The notes beneath the pieces are model-generated. The model was given only the letters and a program-made list of their open reading frames with translations. It did not search any database and was not told where the DNA came from. A program made the translations under genes and the position numbers. A stretch of 64,000 nt of DNA from Bacteroidales bacterium. Lineage in GTDB: Bacteria > Bacteroidota > Bacteroidia > Bacteroidales > UBA10428. The stretch is from NCBI GenBank assembly GCA_016934395.1, contig JAFGSZ010000067.1:1-64000 (forward strand), in the 5' to 3' direction. Positions 62,165 through 64,000 of this stretch are shown piece after piece (positions within the stretch are counted from its first letter, which is position 1; the number at the start of each line of letters is the position of its first letter).

Positions 62165-64000
62165 TTACTCCCCGTAATCCGTGCGCAACACCCTGAATTC
62201 CGTTCTCCTGTTTAAAAAATGGGCTAATTCCTGCTGATCAGCATCCGGGAGTTTGTTGATAAAGCTTTCTGTAAGCAGCGTATTTACCGGCAGGAAGGGA
62301 TAAGATTCATGATCTTTTGCATCCACAGTTTTTGGTTTGCTTTCACCATAACCTTTGGCCTCAAGCCTGTCGCGCTTTATACCTTTAGAAATTAAATAAT
62401 TTACAACCGATTGTGCCCTTCTTTTTGAAAGATCAAAGTTATATTCATCGCTGGCGCGTGAATCGGTATGAGCGCCAAGCTCAATAGTAACATTTGGATT
62501 ATCATTAAGTGTTTCCACCAGTTTATCAAGAGAAACCATTGACTCCGGCCTTAAATCGGCCTTATCGAGTTCAAAGAAAATATTTTCCAGTCTGATCGGT
62601 TCTTTAATTGAAGACAGGTAAATTTCCGTTTTAAATTCAGTACTTTTATCCAGGCCTTTAGTGGTTTCTCGTTCTTTGCCCTGCAGATAACCATCTTTTG
62701 AAGCCAGAAAAACATAATCTGTTCCGGGTTTCAATAAAAATTTAAATGTTCCGTCTTCTCCGGCTTTCGATTCAAGGGTAATACCGTCACTGCTAATTGA
62801 TTTTATTGTTGATTGTGGAATTGGCAGGTCGGTTTTTTCATCGATCACCACACCGGTAATACTAAATTTTAACGGGGGCAACATAAAGGCATAAATAGCA
62901 TCAACCTTCCCCTTTCGGGTGGAACTTAAAAACCCTGCCTCACGTTCAGCTTCAAATACTATCCCAAAATCATCTGATGATGAGTTAATCGGATATTTAA
63001 GATTTTCAACCTTCCACTGACCATTGTCTTGTTTTGTAGCTTTAAAAATATCAAGTCCCCCCATCCCGATATGTCCATCGGAAGAAAAATACAGCGTTCC
63101 GTCGTGATGCACATAAGGAAAAAGCTCATCGCCCGGTGTATTAATTGTTGTCCCCAAATTTTCAGGATTACCCCATTCTGCCATGGGACCCGAACGTGTA
63201 ACCCGCCATATATCTTTGCTGGGTTTTCCGGTACCGTCATCCACACTACCTTTAGCGTCAGATACAAAATATAAGGTAAGCTCATCGGGTGATATTGCCG
63301 GATGAGCAGCCACCAGGCTATCTTCAAAAAAAGGTATAGATTTCGCTTTATCCCATTGGTCTCCATCCCGCTTGGCCACCCATATATTACAGCCTTCGGC
63401 TTTCTTCTTATTATAAGTACATCGTGTAAAATATAGTGTATTAAAATCACTGCTCACCGATGGGGTCCCCTCTTCAGATTCGGTATTGATATTTTCATTC
63501 AGAGGTACCGGAGTACTCCATTTTCCCTTTCTGTCCATTGTAGAAGTAAAAATATCAGCAAAACCCTGTCCGGTGCCTCCATGCTCCATTTTCCCCAAAG
63601 TTTCATCCCGGGTGGAGGTAAACAATACAAGCCTGTAATCATCACGGCCATAGGCCGGACTGTAATCGCTAAACTTAGAATTGAAAAACTTCATTTCCTC
63701 CACTACATATCCATTGGGAAATTCCATCCATTCCAGGGCCATATTGCATGACAGTATTCCATCCGATCCTCTGGCATCTCCTGGAACCAGCTCCTTGTAT
63801 TTTTCATATTGATTTTTTGCTTCCTCATATTCTTCATTCATCTTTAATGCATCGGCATAGTATAAATAGATGATTGGCTTTTCATAATTTTTTGCAATAA
63901 CTTTTCCATACCATAAAGCCGCTTCCCTGGATTTATTTGTTTTACGATAGCATTCGGCTATATAAAACGCAATATCGAGCTTCTCTTTTTTATCGGTAAC
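62165..64000 (-). CDS. PorE-like T9SS protein: TPR, beta-propeller, CRD and OmpA domains (5' end beyond window)
   Basis: The frame is open to the right edge, so the start is missing; at least 611 residues are visible. Order from the visible N-terminus: TPR helices (including YEEAKNQYEKYKELVPGD), a WD40/PD40 beta-propeller (repeats such as DYRLVLFTSTRDE, LYFTRC, LTLYFVSDAKGS, GTLYFSSDGHIGMGG), a carboxypeptidase-regulatory-like beta-sandwich (FSITGVVIDEKTDLP), and a C-terminal OmpA peptidoglycan-binding domain (LENIFFELDKADLRPES, ELGAHTDSRAS, LSKRRAQSVVNYL). This is the domain order of PorE, which anchors the T9SS to peptidoglycan. PorE is about 670 residues, so little is missing. Related PD40-OmpA paralogues exist, so identity is probable rather than certain. 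Confidence 0.87.
   Translation of the reverse strand, partial: VTDKKEKLDIAFYIAECYRKTNKSREAALWYGKVIAKNYEKPIIYLYYADALKMNEEYEEAKNQYEKYKELVPGDARGSDGILSCNMALEWMEFPNGYVVEEMKFFNSKFSDYSPAYGRDDYRLVLFTSTRDETLGKMEHGGTGQGFADIFTSTMDRKGKWSTPVPLNENINTESEEGTPSVSSDFNTLYFTRCTYNKKKAEGCNIWVAKRDGDQWDKAKSIPFFEDSLVAAHPAISPDELTLYFVSDAKGSVDDGTGKPSKDIWRVTRSGPMAEWGNPENLGTTINTPGDELFPYVHHDGTLYFSSDGHIGMGGLDIFKATKQDNGQWKVENLKYPINSSSDDFGIVFEAEREAGFLSSTRKGKVDAIYAFMLPPLKFSITGVVIDEKTDLPIPQSTIKSISSDGITLESKAGEDGTFKFLLKPGTDYVFLASKDGYLQGKERETTKGLDKSTEFKTEIYLSSIKEPIRLENIFFELDKADLRPESMVSLDKLVETLNDNPNVTIELGAHTDSRASDEYNFDLSKRRAQSVVNYLISKGIKRDRLEAKGYGESKPKTVDAKDHESYPFLPVNTLLTESFINKLPDADQQELAHFLNRRTEFRVLRTDYGE

Noticed and set aside
1-64000. 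CRISPR arrays, tRNA or rRNA genes, integrase or transposase genes
   Set aside because: I looked for regularly spaced direct repeats, tRNA T-arm motifs and recombinase motifs in the intergenic regions and saw none. Short or diverged cases could be missed by eye.

Overview
The window looks like chromosomal core DNA of a Bacteroidota bacterium, most likely Bacteroidales/Marinilabiliales-like (inference). The support is: AT-rich composition; promoters with the phylum's TAnnTTTG -7 element (a full TTG-N19-TAACTTTG promoter in front of rpmH); a MurF-alanine racemase fusion; a DUF5020 outer-membrane protein; GldB, PorT-like and PorE-like proteins; and a secreted protein with a type IX secretion (T9SS) type A C-terminal signal. 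No rRNA, tRNA, CRISPR array, prophage or transposase gene was seen.

Layout. 1-4.4 kb: the start of a YbhN-like flippase gene (cut by the edge), a small DUF1579-like protein, a large unknown membrane protein, hldD (heptose epimerase) and mqnB (futalosine menaquinone pathway). 4.6-6.2 kb: folE and fabD, closed by a strong terminator. 6.3-12.4 kb: a threonine operon thrA / HAD phosphatase / thrC / thrH / D-2-hydroxyacid dehydrogenase, with no GHMP-type homoserine kinase. 12.9-16.1 kb: a signalling patch of two receiver-first histidine kinases, the second with Gln at the phospho-acceptor His position, and a secreted protein with repeated Trp-Met motifs. 16.3-18.6 kb: rsmI, its conserved partner, and a TylF-like methyltransferase. 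18.8-26.4 kb: an envelope cluster with murF-alr, an O-antigen ligase, a WaaE-like GT2, a GT9 heptosyltransferase-like gene and a convergent GT-C enzyme.

26.6-33.1 kb: an orphan sugar-binding lipoprotein, then a six-gene minus-strand operon (GT2, ECF-type sigma factor, rsmG, PorT-like barrel, nadE, Crp/Fnr regulator). 33.2-40.4 kb: tgt, lptG/F, an acyl-CoA carboxyltransferase with a biotin carrier, ispE and dnaB. 40.5-41.9 kb: the only clearly accessory stretch, a very AT-rich tandem pair of paralogous membrane-anchored proteins of unknown function followed by palindromic repeats. 41.9-44.7 kb: a YjjG-like phosphatase, and a DUF5020 outer-membrane protein next to an NCS2 purine permease. 44.7-48.1 kb: an M1 aminopeptidase, gldB and rpmH. 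48.2-58.9 kb: a FAD oxidoreductase, a three-part GT-A/GT-C/TPR protein, a PASTA protein, a T9SS cargo protein, rluD and a DUF5686 protein. 59-64 kb: era, a Dabb protein, der, a lipoprotein and a PorE-like OmpA protein cut by the right edge.

Taken together the genes describe an LPS-bearing cell with heptose and O-antigen genes, T9SS/gliding components, de novo threonine synthesis by an unusual gene set, and futalosine-route menaquinone. The best candidates for undescribed biology are the tandem paralogous pair at 40.5-41.6 kb, the ThrH-based threonine operon, and the receiver/kinase pair with the His-less kinase.
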